A stretch of 64,000 nt of DNA from Hydrangea macrophylla (lineage: Eukaryota > Streptophyta > Magnoliopsida > Cornales > Hydrangeaceae): NCBI GenBank assembly GCA_033977485.1, contig CM066989.1:94011887-94075886 (forward strand). Reading direction: 5' to 3'. How positions within the stretch are numbered: the stretch's first letter is position 1; the number at the start of each line of letters is the position of its first letter. This document shows positions 36,806-51,700 of the stretch, one piece after another. The notes under the pieces are model-generated. The model saw only the letters and a program-made list of their open reading frames with translations, did no database searches and was not told the origin of the DNA. The translations under genes and the position numbers were made by a program.

Positions 36806-37337
36806 GAAAAATGAAGTCAAGTGAATCACTTGTTTATTTTAGCATATATACAATCGGTAAGCAAAAGGATTGAAGATGATGAGAATGAAATTCAATAACT
36901 TCTGATTTCAATTTTTAGGCCAACTCACGAAGCCAAAAACTCAGAATTCGAGAACCCTAAATTTCGAAAACAATATATAATCGATCTGACAAACCATAAT
37001 TTTCGAACCATAGCCACAGTATCACTGTACCAATCACCATAATGTGGGAGATAAAGAGAGAAAAAAAAAACACACATATATATATATATATATCTTACCT
37101 GGAAGCTAAACTTCGCGGCCGTCTTCTTCTTCGTCGCGAGCTCGTGCTTCGTACCTTCTTCTTCGTCACTCTCTCTGAGAGAGTAATTTCAGACCAGTCT
37201 CTTTTTTTTTTTTTTTTGTTTTGGGTAATACTTGCAATACACGCAACTTTTGTGACACAATTTAAAACATGACACTGACATCATCTTTGAATTGTGTCAT
37301 AAAAATTGTCTCTAACTGTGTCCCAATCTCTAATCCT

Positions 37338-37798
37338 TTCGTTTGGATTGAGAGAAATGGAGAGAAGAGAAAGAGTACCACTTTCTCTCCAATTATCTCG
37401 TTTGTTAATTTAAGTGGGGAGAGAAGAGAAGAGAAATGAAGAGAAAGTGGAGAGAAAAGAGTCCAGTTTTGTTTCTCTCCAAATCGGAGAGAAAGAAGAG
37501 AAACATAATTAAATAATGTGTAAAAGACCAACACACCCCAAAAATACTATTATTTCATCTAACATATATCCCTAATAGAGGATAAAAAAGTAAATTGGTA
37601 ATAAATACTTTCTTTTCTTTTTTCTTATGAAAGTTAACGAAACAAGAATAAGTTATCTTTCTCTTCTTTTCTTTTCTCTCTTCTATTGTCTATCCAAACA
37701 TAATGGAGAAATCTCAACTTTCTTTTCTCTTCTCTTCTTTTCTATTCTCTTGATAAGTTTCTCTTCTCTGCTCTCCACTTCTCTCAATCCAAACGAAG
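37338..37798. mobile_element. Foldback MITE with CGTTTGGATTGAGAGAA ends
   Basis: CGTTTGGATTGAGAGAAATG at left mirrors TTCTCTCAATCCAAACG at right. The inside is rich in GAGAGAAGAGAA and TTCTCTTCTCT. Both sides carry AACTGTGTCCCAATCT (37315 and 37803), a possible larger duplication. The long T/C-rich frame at 37627-37977 is an artefact of this element. Confidence 0.7.
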
Positions 37799-37977
37799 CG
37801 TTACAACTGTGTCCCAATCTTTACTCTTCTGCTTTTTTCTCTATTCAGACCTGTCTTTCATCTTATGAAACCTTCAAGTTTCAAGTATTAAGCTCTCTTT
37901 TTACTGAATTTTCCAAATATTTCAATAAAAACCCTTCTCTTGATTCCCATTTTAACATATTTATATTCTCACCCTAA

Positions 37978-39717
37978 AAGTTGAAAATTATTTTTAAATA
38001 ACCTTGTGCGATGCCGTAAACATGTCGTGGCATGTCGGCTACGTGATCGGTGCCTGTCAAATGAGAAATCATTCAGGTAACCGTCACAACATCTCATCGT
38101 GCAGACGTGGTATGATGCAGCAATCAAAATCATTCATGTGTTGTAACTTCTTTTGAGAACTTTCCTTAGAAATAGGGTGCATAATAATTATAATTGCTAT
38201 GCCAGAATAGTGGAAAAAGAATTCGTTTTCTAATTACTTAAAAACTGATAGGGATTCTTTGACAGATCTGAAAGCAAGAAGTTGGCAAGTAGGTTCTTTC
38301 GGAAGAGAGCGGCTCGTTTGCGACTAGCAACAAGCAATAGCTGGCAACAGTGTTTGACACATCTACTAGTTAAAGTGGCCTAACACTAGCCTTTTTTCCA
38401 TTCGTACCATGCTTGTTGAAAGTGACCACTCGATCCACTGGTTTACAATATTTATCCCAAAAAACATGATGTGATGGTTACCTAGAATTACTTCTCGTCC
38501 ATCACATGTAGGCATGTGTCTCACACGTGTAAGTATCCTTTTCCGACATATGTTAGATAGGCATGCATATAACACCTACTTTGAACACTATTTGTTTGTC
38601 ACACAGGTGTTTCGTATCTGACATGTGTGAAACAAACACACATGCGACACCTACTTTGAATTGTTCGGTGTTTCCTAATGTCTCACAACCGAGGGTCTAA
38701 GACTCATTTTAATTTAGTCTTCACTTGTGGCTTTTAAGATAGACATGCCCGACCAGATAAAGAGTGAATAAGATCCCAAGCTCTATTTGAAAAGAAACTA
38801 TAAAAAGTAGATGACAAGCTCTTTTTTTTTTTGGTTAAAAGTAGATGACAAGCTCTATTGAAAAGAACTAAAAAAAAAAAAAAAGGTTTGATCACATTAT
38901 TGTCGTGTCCAATGCGGGATTGAGCGGGACTGAGGGCGGAATTTCAAAAGCTCTGTTTTGTTGAAGCAAAACTAGTGCATTGAATGAGCTAGGAAGGATG
39001 ATCCAGGAGAGGAAAGTTGGGGATTTCAAAGTTGATAATAGAATATGGGACGAACCCTAAAAAAAGCCGTCCAATTAAGTGCTTTCTTGATAACAATACA
39101 AAAGCACTTGACAGCACGCCCACTTTAAAATTTTTCCCATTTTAAATGGAGGCTTGACAGCAAAATAGAAAAAAACAAAAGCGGGCTTGATATCAAGCCC
39201 CATTGGTGCGGCCGATGATCCTTAATTGCAATTCAATAGTACAACCCAACAGGACAATATCCCAAGGAACCAGATATTCATGCTGAGGTAAAACATTACT
39301 AAGCATATGTAAACCATGCACCGTACAAGGCACCAATACAGTTAAGCAAATGCACTAACATTAACTGGCATTTCAATTTTCCCGCCAAAATTAATATTGT
39401 TCATTGTCGATAAAATAGAAGGCATATACAGCACCTACCACATACAAAAGGGTAACAAAAACCCATGATAAAATAAACCAAAAGAACAACTCAATTTTCC
39501 AGAAAATTACGCAAAATCTCTGCCATGCACTTGTCAAAACTTCCCTGCAACAGGGCTACATCTTCCAAAATATATATGTGCATATATATATAGATGGTGT
39601 TTTGCAGTCTTCTAACTCGCTCGTTTCTTGATTTGCGCTCTTTCAACACCTTTCACAACGCTAATGTTGGTCAGTACAAGGTATATAGATGTTTGGGAAA
39701 ACTGAATGGGAGAAACT
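37978..39717. other. Intergenic region between convergent CNL and SUV2 genes
   Basis: No gene is seen. It includes the probable SUV2 3' UTR (up to about 39400) and degenerate repeat-like stretches with CACACGTGT / ACATGTGTG near 38520-38650. Confidence 0.5.
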
Positions 39718-42700
39718 TTATGATATCCGATCTCCTAAATAGGTAAAAACCCTTTTTTTAAATACTCGAGCCAAGTCCACAATTTCAGATTCTCTCATCT
39801 GCCGAGTCGTGCTATCAGATTGCAAGAACCATTTACTTTTTCGGGATAGCCTGTTTGCAATATCAATGGTCAAAGAGGCCACATCTCTGCTGCTTGTTAA
39901 TACCCGTAAAACAGGAGTCGAGTATTGAGGATTGGAGACTAGTCTATTAAGAAGGATGAGTGCCTCTCGGATTAGCAAGCATCTGCACAAAGAGTTGGCC
40001 TAACCAGTAAGTAGAAGGTACAAACTAAAACCAAAAATTACGGACCAGCATGCAGTTACAAAGATTCACAGAATCAAATGGAAAGTTTGAAGAAATTCCT
40101 ATGTTGATTTGAACCATGGTTGTTGGGGTCAGTGACGTCAGTCGATTCGTACCAGCCAATTCGAGTGTCACTCAACCCAATACAATTCATGATTCTATAT
40201 TGTCCATGATCTTAATTTCAAACTTCTTTAAACTGGAAAACTTTCAATACTATGAGCCTTGATATTTCATCAAACTTGATTTAAATTGTTATTTTGTTCA
40301 TATTAAGCATTGTAGTTGTGTATTCATATTTATACAGAACATGTGTACACACTTGTTTGCTTTCAAAAAATATATATATAATAATAATCTTACGATTCAC
40401 AAAACAAAATTTTGGCAAACCAGTCATGATTCAATTCAAGATTTGACAACCATGATTGGAACAGCTTATTGGTTTCACGCATTGTAAAACATTATTTTAA
40501 GCTCCAATAGTTACTTAAGTGGGAGATTTTTGGCTTTTAATTCGAAGAATAAACAACATAAACTTGAAGTCAAATTTATATTCCCAGTGAAGAGGAATTT
40601 TTTTAATACGATCTTACAAAATAATCAAGGCAGAAACTGCGAAAACGATTGTCAGAACATAAAAAATGAGATTACCTCTTTAGAACACCTAATGACCCAA
40701 ATTTTAAAGATCTAAGAAAAAGGAATAATTGCATTTTTAAGCAAAGAAACACAGAGATGCATACATGTGCATACATTTAAGAAGCCATCCATAAATGTAA
40801 GAAACAAAAAGAATGATTGAACTAAAAGGCAAAGCACACCTTAACTTACTATCCTATTTACCTTTCTTTGAAAATTTCAGGTGGCTGAGTAGACTCGGAT
40901 TCTTCTTTATCCATCTCCGATATTAGGACTCTCAAAATCAACCCAATAAAATTGGCACTTTTCGAAAGCCGATGACCCAGCAGAATTTCAAAGCCAGATC
41001 TTCCTGACGATGCTAAGAAAGCAAGCACAATGATTCCATTCCTTCGAAGTTTCAATTCCTGAAAGTTTAATGCACTTAAGATTGTGAAATAGATGAAATT
41101 TTTGCTTCAAGTATTACTTAAGAGAATGTACTGAATTGCAAACAACCAGTTAACCTACAAGAACTGAAAACCAAACTTGCATGGTGCCGGTGTGTGCTTG
41201 CAAACAGATGTAAACAATGATTTTAACCACTTTAAATTGCCTTAAGGCCACATTTGGTACGCCGGATATATGAATCGAACAGGATAGGATAAGACATGAT
41301 CGAATAGGATAAACCAAGATTGGAAAAAGTTCCATGTATGATTAAACATTTAAAATATTAACCATAACCAGTTTTATTTTTGTAATTATTTTCAGATGTT
41401 ATTTTCTATGTTTAAAATATTAGAGAATGACGACTTTAAAAAAAAATATTGTTTTTTGCCTTCAAAGAGTATTTTACGATTTTTATAAATTTTTTTGTGT
41501 TCTAAGGATCTTTCGGGAATCCACACCCCAACACCCAGCAATTCTTCTCACTAATACCTGATGAACCAATCAAAGACGTGCAGTTTTTTTGCATCATCGC
41601 ATGTACTACCGGGAAAAAAAAAAAAAAACACTTCCATACAAATGGAGCAAACATATGTGGTTGCACATCATTTGTAACTACCCTGCTAGGCACAAGGATT
41701 ACATTGGGGTAAACTACTTCCAACTAAATTTAGGCTCCGTGTGGAGGAACATTTTTTCTTTTTTTGGGTGGGGGGAAGAGAAGAAGAGGTTCAAAATGCA
41801 GCAGAAAAGAATCTAGTTTTGTGCATTCTCAAGCATTTTTGTTTCCTTTCTCTTGCTTTTCCATGAACACTTGCCGAGTTGTACGTATGCGATTTAACTG
41901 CCGTTAACAACATGCTAATCATATGTGCACATAAACCCACTTCATGATCGGCTTGAATCATCTAGCAGAAGAATAAAACGAGGAGATAAGACAGAAGTTG
42001 TGACTGATACTGAACATTATCTCTGTCATGCTTACCTGTATATTATTTCCACTGCAAGCTACACAATCTGCCAAACCCTCAAGCGCAGCAATATATCCTC
42101 GAATTGCTGAAGCATCGGTAGCATCACTATTTGTAGTTCCAGCACTCTCCGCCTCCTCTTTACAGCCAGAACAGAACCCAACCATAAATTTTGGGCCTTC
42201 AACATTGTATGCATAGACAGACAAGGGAACTCGCACATCAACTTCCACAATTTGCAACATCAAATATATTCTATGAAAAAAGATCCTTACTATCTCCCAG
42301 TTTATCATCTTAAAACATTTGGCTCCAAATTTTAAAAACATTCTCAAATGAGACATTGTGCCAATCAAATCTGTTATAGGCAGAAGAAAAAGGGCTTACA
42401 ATTTAGTAGCAGGTAAAGAAGATGCACAGCTTGCATTTGCACACGTATTCCAGCTTCCTTCCTTAAAAGTTTTGAAACACTTTGAAATGCCAGCCCACGT
42501 CCAAACCTGCTTCAAGCAAAATTTCATTCAGAATATAAAGAGAAAAGTTGGATATGCAGCACGGATACGGACACGGAGATACCGAAAATCTTCAAAATGT
42601 AGGATATAGGGCTAGGACATGGCGAACAAAATTTATTTATTCTTATTCACTGATACGACATACCGTGCCCTCTTCGCTCGCTTTTGCTAAATTTTCAAAT

Positions 42701-45700
42701 AAGCCATTACTTATTTCCATTTTATTATCACTTTTAACTCAAAATTTTAGAAACATTTCAAATGAGCTTCCCTGCCGTGTCCAAAATCCCATGTCAGCCG
42801 TGTTGTGTCCGACACGGTGTCCAACGTGCATCCGATGTAAAAGAAATCCAGACATGTTTTTCCACATGTCTGATATGCGTTGGTGTGTATCCGACATGGA
42901 ATCCAAATTGAAGCGTCCGTGCTATTAGGAAATACTAGACATTCAATGAAACGAACTACTCCAAACTTACTTCTCCCTTTCCAAATAAGCGTTACTTCTC
43001 ATAAGGATCAAATTCATTATGGAAACCGCTTCAAGTCTTACATGCTCTTCGTTACTCTTCCTCGCGATTTCGTGCATCAATTCAAAGAGACAAAGCCAAT
43101 CTACACGAGAAATAGACACTGTAGGGGCTTGGTTCCATAGTTCGTTCTGGCTAAGATTTTCCAGATTTAATGATCTAGTTTCACATTGAGAATCACCCAA
43201 ATCAGATGTCTCACTGGCATTTGTAGGGAAAAGGATTCGAAATCTTCCACTTTCAGGCCCGTGAATATTTGTAGCGTGGTGCAAAGAAGGTTCCTCAACC
43301 ATGACACTGTTCCTGAGCACAGGACACTGGAAAGATCAAATCAAAGCTCATAAGCAGGTGAAAGCAAAAGACTTCAAGGAGCAATGCATTTAAGGCATAG
43401 GAGCTAGAATAACAGCCAGATTACATAAAGCCAAAAGTAAAAAAGTCAGTTGATGGATGGTAAAAAAAAAGTGTTACCAAGTATTTGACAATAAATACAT
43501 AATTATTGACCACTCTGAGAACAACCAATTGGACACGGGTTATTGTCAAAACTCACTAAAGAATGGTCAACTTTTTTACTTATTTCAAGACACTCGCACA
43601 AGTATGTGAATAAAAGATCTATTAAAAGGGAAGGTGGAGGGTTTTGAGCACATAGCCTTCTAGTGCGGAACTTTAAATCATTACGAACTCTGTTGTTAAA
43701 ACCGTACGAGACGTGATACATATCGCACGATTCAATACGATTCTACAAGGTAACGATTCAATTAGGTGTTGTTTATCGCACTGTGTTATTAATCGCAAGT
43801 GTATCGAAAGAATCGTACATGTATCGCACGATTCGATACAGAAGTGTGATTCTGCGATTCTCTCTCACACGGTCACACCAATTTTTGACTGGTTTTGGAC
43901 TTTTTTTACCCCCTCCCGGTAGCATGTCCATTCTGAAGCCCATACAAGGCTTATTTTAGCATTTCGAAGCCCTCTTGCTGCCGACCCAAATACATATATG
44001 ATAGGGTTAATTACAGAAACACCACCTGTGGTTAGGCCTTTTATAAGTTACCCCTCTGTACTTTAAATTGTATCACGAATACCCCATGTGGTCTGGACTA
44101 AAGTGAAAGTCACTTTTTCCGTTAAAGTTAACAGAAAATGGGTAAAAGTACAAAATTACCCCTATTACATGCAAATGAGAACTCCCTTATATGCTTAAAT
44201 GTCTATCTAGGTATATGTGGTACATTATTATATTGTTTTGATATAATATTTGTTGCTAGCTAGGGTCCATTCTAACTTTGAGCTACCTTCGTGAGAGCGA
44301 ATTTATTTAATTTTTTATTTTTATTTTTGATCTACCCTTGGATACACACACACAACAGCACACACAGTCTTGGTGATATAATATTTTGTTTTTTTTTATC
44401 TACCCCTAGAAACACACGCACAATCTTGGTGATATATTAGCTTCTTCTTTTTTATCTACCCTTGCCCACACACAGTGAAATCCAGTGTAGTGATGTACTA
44501 CGATCTAATATATATATATATATAACCAAAGCTGTGTGTATCAAATTCGCTCTCACAAAGGTACCCCAAAGTGACCATAGAATGGTCTCTAGTAACACAT
44601 AATATCAAAACAATATAATAATGTACCACATATGCCTAAATAAACATTTAAGCATATAAGGGTGTTCTCATTAACATGTAATATGGGTAATTTTGTACTT
44701 TTACCCATTTTCTGTTTCTGTTAACTTTAACAAAAAAAGTGACTGTTTCACTTTAGTCCAGACCACAGGGGGTATTAGTGATACAATTTAAAGTACAGGG
44801 GGGTAACTGATAAAAAGCCTAACCACAGAGGGTGTTTCTGTAATTAACCCGATATGATATATAGCGTAAGATGTACATATACTTAAATTTGACTTAGGGT
44901 TTCTGACTTGTATTTCGAACCCAGTTTTCACTAGTTTGGGGTTTCTTTTGTTAAAACTTGTGGTCCCAGCCCTAATATAGTATCATAACATGTATAATAT
45001 AATGTTATTTGTAAGTTAGAACATATATAATAAAATAATATGATAATATATACCATATACAGTTGTACGAATGGTAATTTCAAACCAGTTTTTTTTACTT
45101 GTTTTTGGGTTTTTTTTCTTCTAATTATATGCATAAAATATCTTATCCCTCATGAATATTCTATGATACATCCTAGTGGTTTTGGTTGTATCATACATTC
45201 TAGTGATTTTGGGTGTCCAGATGGTGTAACTTATTTCCCAAACGTGTAAGTAGGTCTCAAAGTGTGGTACCTTCGAAAACCACTTTGCATTTTTAATAGT
45301 GAGAACCACATTTGGGAAACAAATTTGGGAAGCATAGCCTTACTCTTATAAGTTATAACATATATCATATGGGTAATGTTACACTTCCGAATTTTGTATC
45401 ACAAATGTGGTCCCTAACATATACAGCAGTGGGACCACCTTCGATAATGTGTCATACTTGGATTTATACTTTGCTTTTTGCTTGTATAAATACAATTTAA
45501 ATGTGTTTGATATCATTATTTTATTTTTCTTTTCTTTCAGTCTTTTATCATTTTAATAGTTTTTTTTTTATTTGTTACCGAATCTTACGATTCACGATTC
45601 GCGAATCTCAATTTGATTCACTTGTATCATTTTGATTCACGATACGAATCCCGATTTGACAACTATGATTACAAATGTTGCATCTTTTTGCAGTTTCATA

Positions 45701-48700
45701 GCCAAGATAAGTTTACTTATTTGAAAGCATGTATAAGGGAAGAAGCTCTTACTTATGGTTGGACAGTTAGGTGGCCAATACATAAGGATAATCTAAGAAG
45801 GGGATACATATGTCCCAGATGACGTTAGAGTATAGAATTAACAGTAGCCAGCAAGAAGCACCAGTACGGATGTGGGGAAGCAAGTACGGGGAGTTGGACA
45901 ATTTTCTCAAAATCAAGAGTGCGAATGCGGCGGGAGTACTTATAAAATACTTAAAATAGATTTTATATAGCATTTATATATTAATACATACTGTTGAAGC
46001 TTGATATACATTGTTAGGCCCATTCTCTAATAGCTTAAGCTTTTGAAGTAGTTGATAACTTAACATGGTATAAGAGCCTTATTTGTGGGAGGTCCTGGGT
46101 TCGACTCTCCATCCCTACTTTGTTGTGCATATTTGCACTTTATTATTTGTCTCCACTATGATGGAGTTTGGTTTATTTGCTCTCCAAGTGCAAGTCGGGA
46201 TTGCACGTGAGGGAGGGTGTAAAAGTTTGATATACATTGTTAGGCACATTCTCTAATAGCTAAAGCTTTTGGAGTAGTTGGTAACTTAACACATACAAAC
46301 TACTCTACCACTATTTTTTTCTAATTAAGACACAAAATACACATAAATTACTTGTTTACTAATAAATAATGTAATTCAACTATCAAGAAAACCACAAGCA
46401 AGTAAATTACTCCCTCCGTCCCATAATAAGTGTCCACGTTTCCTTTTTTGGATGTCCCACAATAAGTGTCCACTTTCTTAAATTGGCATATAACTTTTAC
46501 TTGCTTCCCAAAACTACCCTTGTAATAAAGACAAAGAAGCATTTATTTGTGGTTCCAAAACAAGCAAAAAGTCAAACACCCATCACATCTAAGGGTAAAA
46601 TTGGAAAGTGACTCTTTAATGAACCAAATAAATTAATATAATACAAATTTCTTAAACTTTGTGCAAAAAGGAAGTGGACACTTATTATGGGACGGAGGGA
46701 GTAATATTAAGAGTCCATTTGGTTTGCCAAATGATTTGTAATTCTTGTTTGTGGCAACTTATTCAAGAGAGACAACGATGGCTGCTTGTGTACGAGGCAC
46801 AAGCCCTAACCAGACGAGTTGATCTATGAGAATGAGATGTATCTAGTGTATGAAACCGTAAAACACCGCAGAGAACTCAAAAAGTGTTCACGCGAATTTC
46901 AGGCGCACTAAGGTGCACTAAAGCACTCCCTACACAGTAAGTGCGCGTGCGGCACCATTTTTGAAGCACTCGTGCTTCATAGGTTGCCAGTAGTTAAACC
47001 TAGAAGAGAAAAATCTGGTTAAGATGATCCATAGAGGCAGAGAATATTATGGTAGTTAGAATCTATCGACTCACGAATCAATTCATACCATTCGTGTTCA
47101 TACCTATACAAGAAATATATTCACAATACACATATAAGGTCATATACATATCGTTATTTATTTACTAAGAAAATGAATCTGACGACTAGACGATCCAGAA
47201 TTTTGGCAAAACGACTCACCATCGGATTCACAGTTTGACAACCATGTTTATATTGCCGTGTGATTAATAGAGAGTCCAGACTAGTAATGTACCATAAAGA
47301 CAAGAAAAACAAGAAAACAAGGCAGGTAGTTCATAATAGTTGGGATAAATTTTGTTGGAGAAATAATAGCAAGCATCTCTTTCCTCATGTGTGCGATATG
47401 GTAAGCTCGACAATGTATGTTTGTAGAATGTTATTTGAACTATAGGGTATTATTGTTTTTTGGGAATTGTAGGGTTTCTTTTGTTCTTCTTTGCCTACAT
47501 ACAAATATTGCTGTAATCTGTTTTATACTCAATAACAAGAAAGTATTATTTGCAGCTTCTTCTAGTCGTCTTCTAAAAAGTTATAGTATAATGACCCAAA
47601 ATACTTACAGTTACAGTTAACAAAAGATGCCCCCCAAGAGAGAGAGGGTATAAACAAATGTAGAAACATACCTTTTATCAGCTCTCCTTTCGAAACTGAA
47701 AGAGTAATTCAAAACCATATGTAGTACACGCAGAGACCTGTAAACAATAACAACCTGTACACGAAGGAACTAATTCTCAAATGAACAAGGAGGAAAACTA
47801 AGAAAATTAAAATAATAAAAAATTATAAAAAAAAAAAAAAAAACACTACACAATTGGTACCCTGTTATCGATGGATACCATCAATGTTCACACTAGCAAG
47901 TGTACAAAGAGAGGTCTGTGCAATTCACCTACAATCAAACTTGTTCTAAAAACTCAAGAATGCAAAAAAGTAGATATGCAAATCATAGGACATTGCAAGC
48001 AAAATTATTGATTAACAGATGTTTGTTGCCACTTAGAGTGCCATACACCAACCAGTTTTTTGAATTAGTCATCCACGAGTCGATTTGAGCTACATCCACG
48101 AGCGATTCATGATTAAACACAATTCACAATTCATTCTTTTGAACTTCAATTTTAGACTCTAAGTGCAAGATTTTCAACAATTTTAGCCTTGATTTGATAC
48201 GGCATGATTTTTGTTGATTTTAAGAGTTGTACATGTAATTTTATTTGCTTACCGTATATACACATCTTTTATTATTTAATTTCTAATAAAAGTGAATCTT
48301 ACAATTCATGCTTCATAATTTTGACAAAGTGATTTACGCTTCAATCACAATTTTGACAAACGATGTATTTACCAAGTCCAAGTTGAATGAGAAAATTAAC
48401 TTTGAGATTAAAGTGGATGATCCAGTCCGCAACATTACTACAAAAGCACAACACATACAATCCATCACGATTCAACTAAACCTTATCACTTATGAGGAAA
48501 AAGTTATATATCACAAAAACCTTTTATATGCTTGATAATCGATGCCTTATGTTGGCTTGCCTTGATTTTACAAGTTTAACTGATCCCATGTTGCAAGAAT
48601 CCAAGTAGGGCATCAAAACATCCGGCAAACCCACTGCACGTGGCTCCCCATTGCAAAAAAAAAACTGCGAAGAGGCTATTTCCGTGTTTGGAATTTGTGA

Positions 48701-51700
48701 TCTCACTGATCACAATGGAGCAACTTACCAATGCACCGAGGCTAGCCCTCGGCATCAAAACATCCAAGTACCCAAAATGAATATTTTCACATAACCTTAA
48801 CTTATTAACTCATCACTCATGATTACCTCCCTCCCACCCACCCAAGGAAAGTTCTGGCTACTCAAAGAATATTCTCACACAATACAGAGCATGAATTGAG
48901 ATAAAAACAAGTCCAAGAAACTATGTATTGTAACTCACATTTTCAAGACGACATAGATCAATTAGTGCTTCTAATAGATCCTCCAACTTCGCCATCCCAT
49001 TACTAAACTGCAGCATAGATAAGAATCAATCGCACATCACATGGCAAATAAGACAGCTATAATGCAAATCTGCATAAGAATAAGAAAAAACATGGCATAA
49101 TACACTAGGATGGTTATGAAGTTATGTGACTTTCCTAAGCATGGGCACTATAAGAAAAATGACTTGTTTCATGATCAAATACCAGATCCAAACAAACAAA
49201 GGAACTAAACTGCTGCATAGATAAGAATCAATCACACATCACATGACAAATAAGACAGCTATAATGCAAATCTGCATAAGAATAAGAAAAAACATGGCAT
49301 AATACACTAGGATGGTTATGAAGTTATGTGACTTTCCTAAGCATGGGCACCATAAGAAAAATGACTTGTTTCATGATCAAATACCAGATCCAAACAAACA
49401 AAGGAACTAATCTGAAATGTCAGATAGTTCATACCATTCCGTTTCCAGCTATATTACTAAAAATGTAAGGGCACACTTGGTAAGAAATATATTTCTAATG
49501 GAAGTATATTTACCCAGTTCAAGATAAGTGTTGGACGAGACCTCTGTGGTTATGAAGAAGCACGTGAATCCAAATAGATGTTTTAAAAGTAAGATTCCTA
49601 AAGAATCAATTAACTTCGTCATCTTGTTAGTTTGCAATCTAGGAAACATTTCCTTCCTTCTTGTTACTATCCTTTGCAGGAAGTATACAGACTTGTCTAA
49701 AAAGAAGAGCAGTTATGCACGGGAAGGAGAGAAAGTCTCAAGGAATAAAATTTACAAAGTGAAGACCACAACTAAAAGTAAACATAACAACAAGAGAAAA
49801 TAAATAAACAAATAAACAAAAACAAAGAGAAAAGAGCACGCAAAACTTTGGCTATTTGCTGGTGTCATAATAGTAATTGCCTCTTTATTGGATGGAGTTT
49901 ATAACTTTTCGTATGGTGTCTCTTCAAATGAAATGTACAAGAAAAACTTACACATTTAGCAATATATGCTGATACAACTAAGGTTGTTGCAATCCTTCGA
50001 TTCAAGTCAATTCGAGATACGCTTCATAATTCATAAATTTGATCTTTGAAGTATTGAGTTTCAAAGGGCAAGTTTTCAACAATTTGAGAGTTCATATTAA
50101 ATGAAACTTGTGTTAAATTGTTATTTGTTCGTTTTAATCAAGGTATTTTTGTTTTAATATGCTTATAATCTATACATATATTTTATTACTTATTTTCTCA
50201 AAAAGTGAATCTCAAGATTCACTATTCGATACAATTCACGATCCATAAGTTTGCCAATTAGATTTACGACTTTACAACAATAAATACTTAAATAGTAGAA
50301 GCAAATTGGAAAGCAATTGATGAGAAGAGTAGTGATACAAAATAACTACAGCTTAATTAAATAACATATCATGATACTTTCTCTTGGCAAAAAGTGGACA
50401 TTTCCTTATACAGGAAATTTGATGTTTGTGTTAAGAATTGAGTATACAATACAATAGGGCGTTACTAAAGTAGATACCTTTGTCAACATAGAATAGAAAT
50501 GAGTTACTTTTGCAACTTCAGCAAAATGAGCAGGCTGGTTCAACCTCAAGCATCCGAAAAGAACATTAAAATCTGTTTCACAAGCCGCTAAAATCTTGGA
50601 AACCAGATTTCTTCCTGAGGTTGTATCATTTGGTGGGTCCCAAATAGCTCGCAACTTGTTTGAACAATGACGAGTAGAAGAATCATTTGTTTTTTTGTTA
50701 TGGGTACATTCTTCACCAGCTTCATCTGTCTGAACTCCTATAGCTTTACAATCAACTGTAACTAGCATAAAACAAAAGTTAATTTTTGTTTTTTTTTGTT
50801 TTTTTTTTTTTTTAAAAGACCTTAGAGGAACTATCATAGAATAAAGATTTGGGAATGGGTGTTAGCATCGGTTGACTGTCGATCACACAACACGATACAA
50901 TGCACCATTCAATACAAATCATTGTTCAATGATTTTGATCTTTGAAGTTCTAAGTAGGAAATTTTCAACATTTTGAGCATTCATATTGCACGAAACTTAC
51001 GTTAAACTGTTATTTTGTTAACCAAAACTGAAAAGCTGAAACCGTCCGGGTTGGTCGTTTTGGGGAGTTATGGTCGGTTCTCGGTTTGGATATTTCTAGA
51101 AACCCGAAACTTGTTGGTGGCTGATTTTGAACATTTTTGAATTGTTGGATTATCCCACAGCGCCCGGGCATAGCCCCCGTCTGTGCTTCTTATAAGCCTG
51201 GGTAATCCTCTCCTCATAAGGCGTCTTTTGAGGGTGAGTTAGGCACATTGGCCTTTCTATTTGGTATCAAAGCTGAGTTGGGCTTCTTCCCCTTGTTGGG
51301 CTTTCCCTGTTGATGTGGTCCAAGGGGTGTGTTGGATTGTCCCACATCGCCCGGGTATAGCCCCCATGTGTGCTTCTTATAAGCTTGAGTAATCCTCCCC
51401 CCACAAGGCGTCTTTTGAGGGTGAGTCAGGCCCATTGGTATTTCTATTTGATTTCAGAGCTGAGTTGGGCAAGCCCTTTCTTGGGCTTTCCCTGTAGATG
51501 CGGTCCGGGAGGTGCGTTGGATTGTCTCACATCGCCCAGGCATAGTTGTCATATGTGCCTATTATAAGCCTGGGTAATTCTCCCCTCACAAGGCTTCTTT
51601 TGAGGGTGATGCGTGACAATCCAACATGAACCAAAGCCGAGCGAACCGGCTGGTTGACTCTTAATAAAGCCATCATAAGTTGTATTTGGCATTACACTCT

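Noticed and set aside
37627..37977. 116-codon frame rich in Ser/Leu/Phe
   Set aside because: Translation of the CTTTTCTC-rich arm of a foldback MITE.
46080..46110. Possible tRNA-type box B (GGGTTCGACTC)
   Set aside because: It lies inside the TRIM and no box A at the right spacing or cloverleaf was seen.
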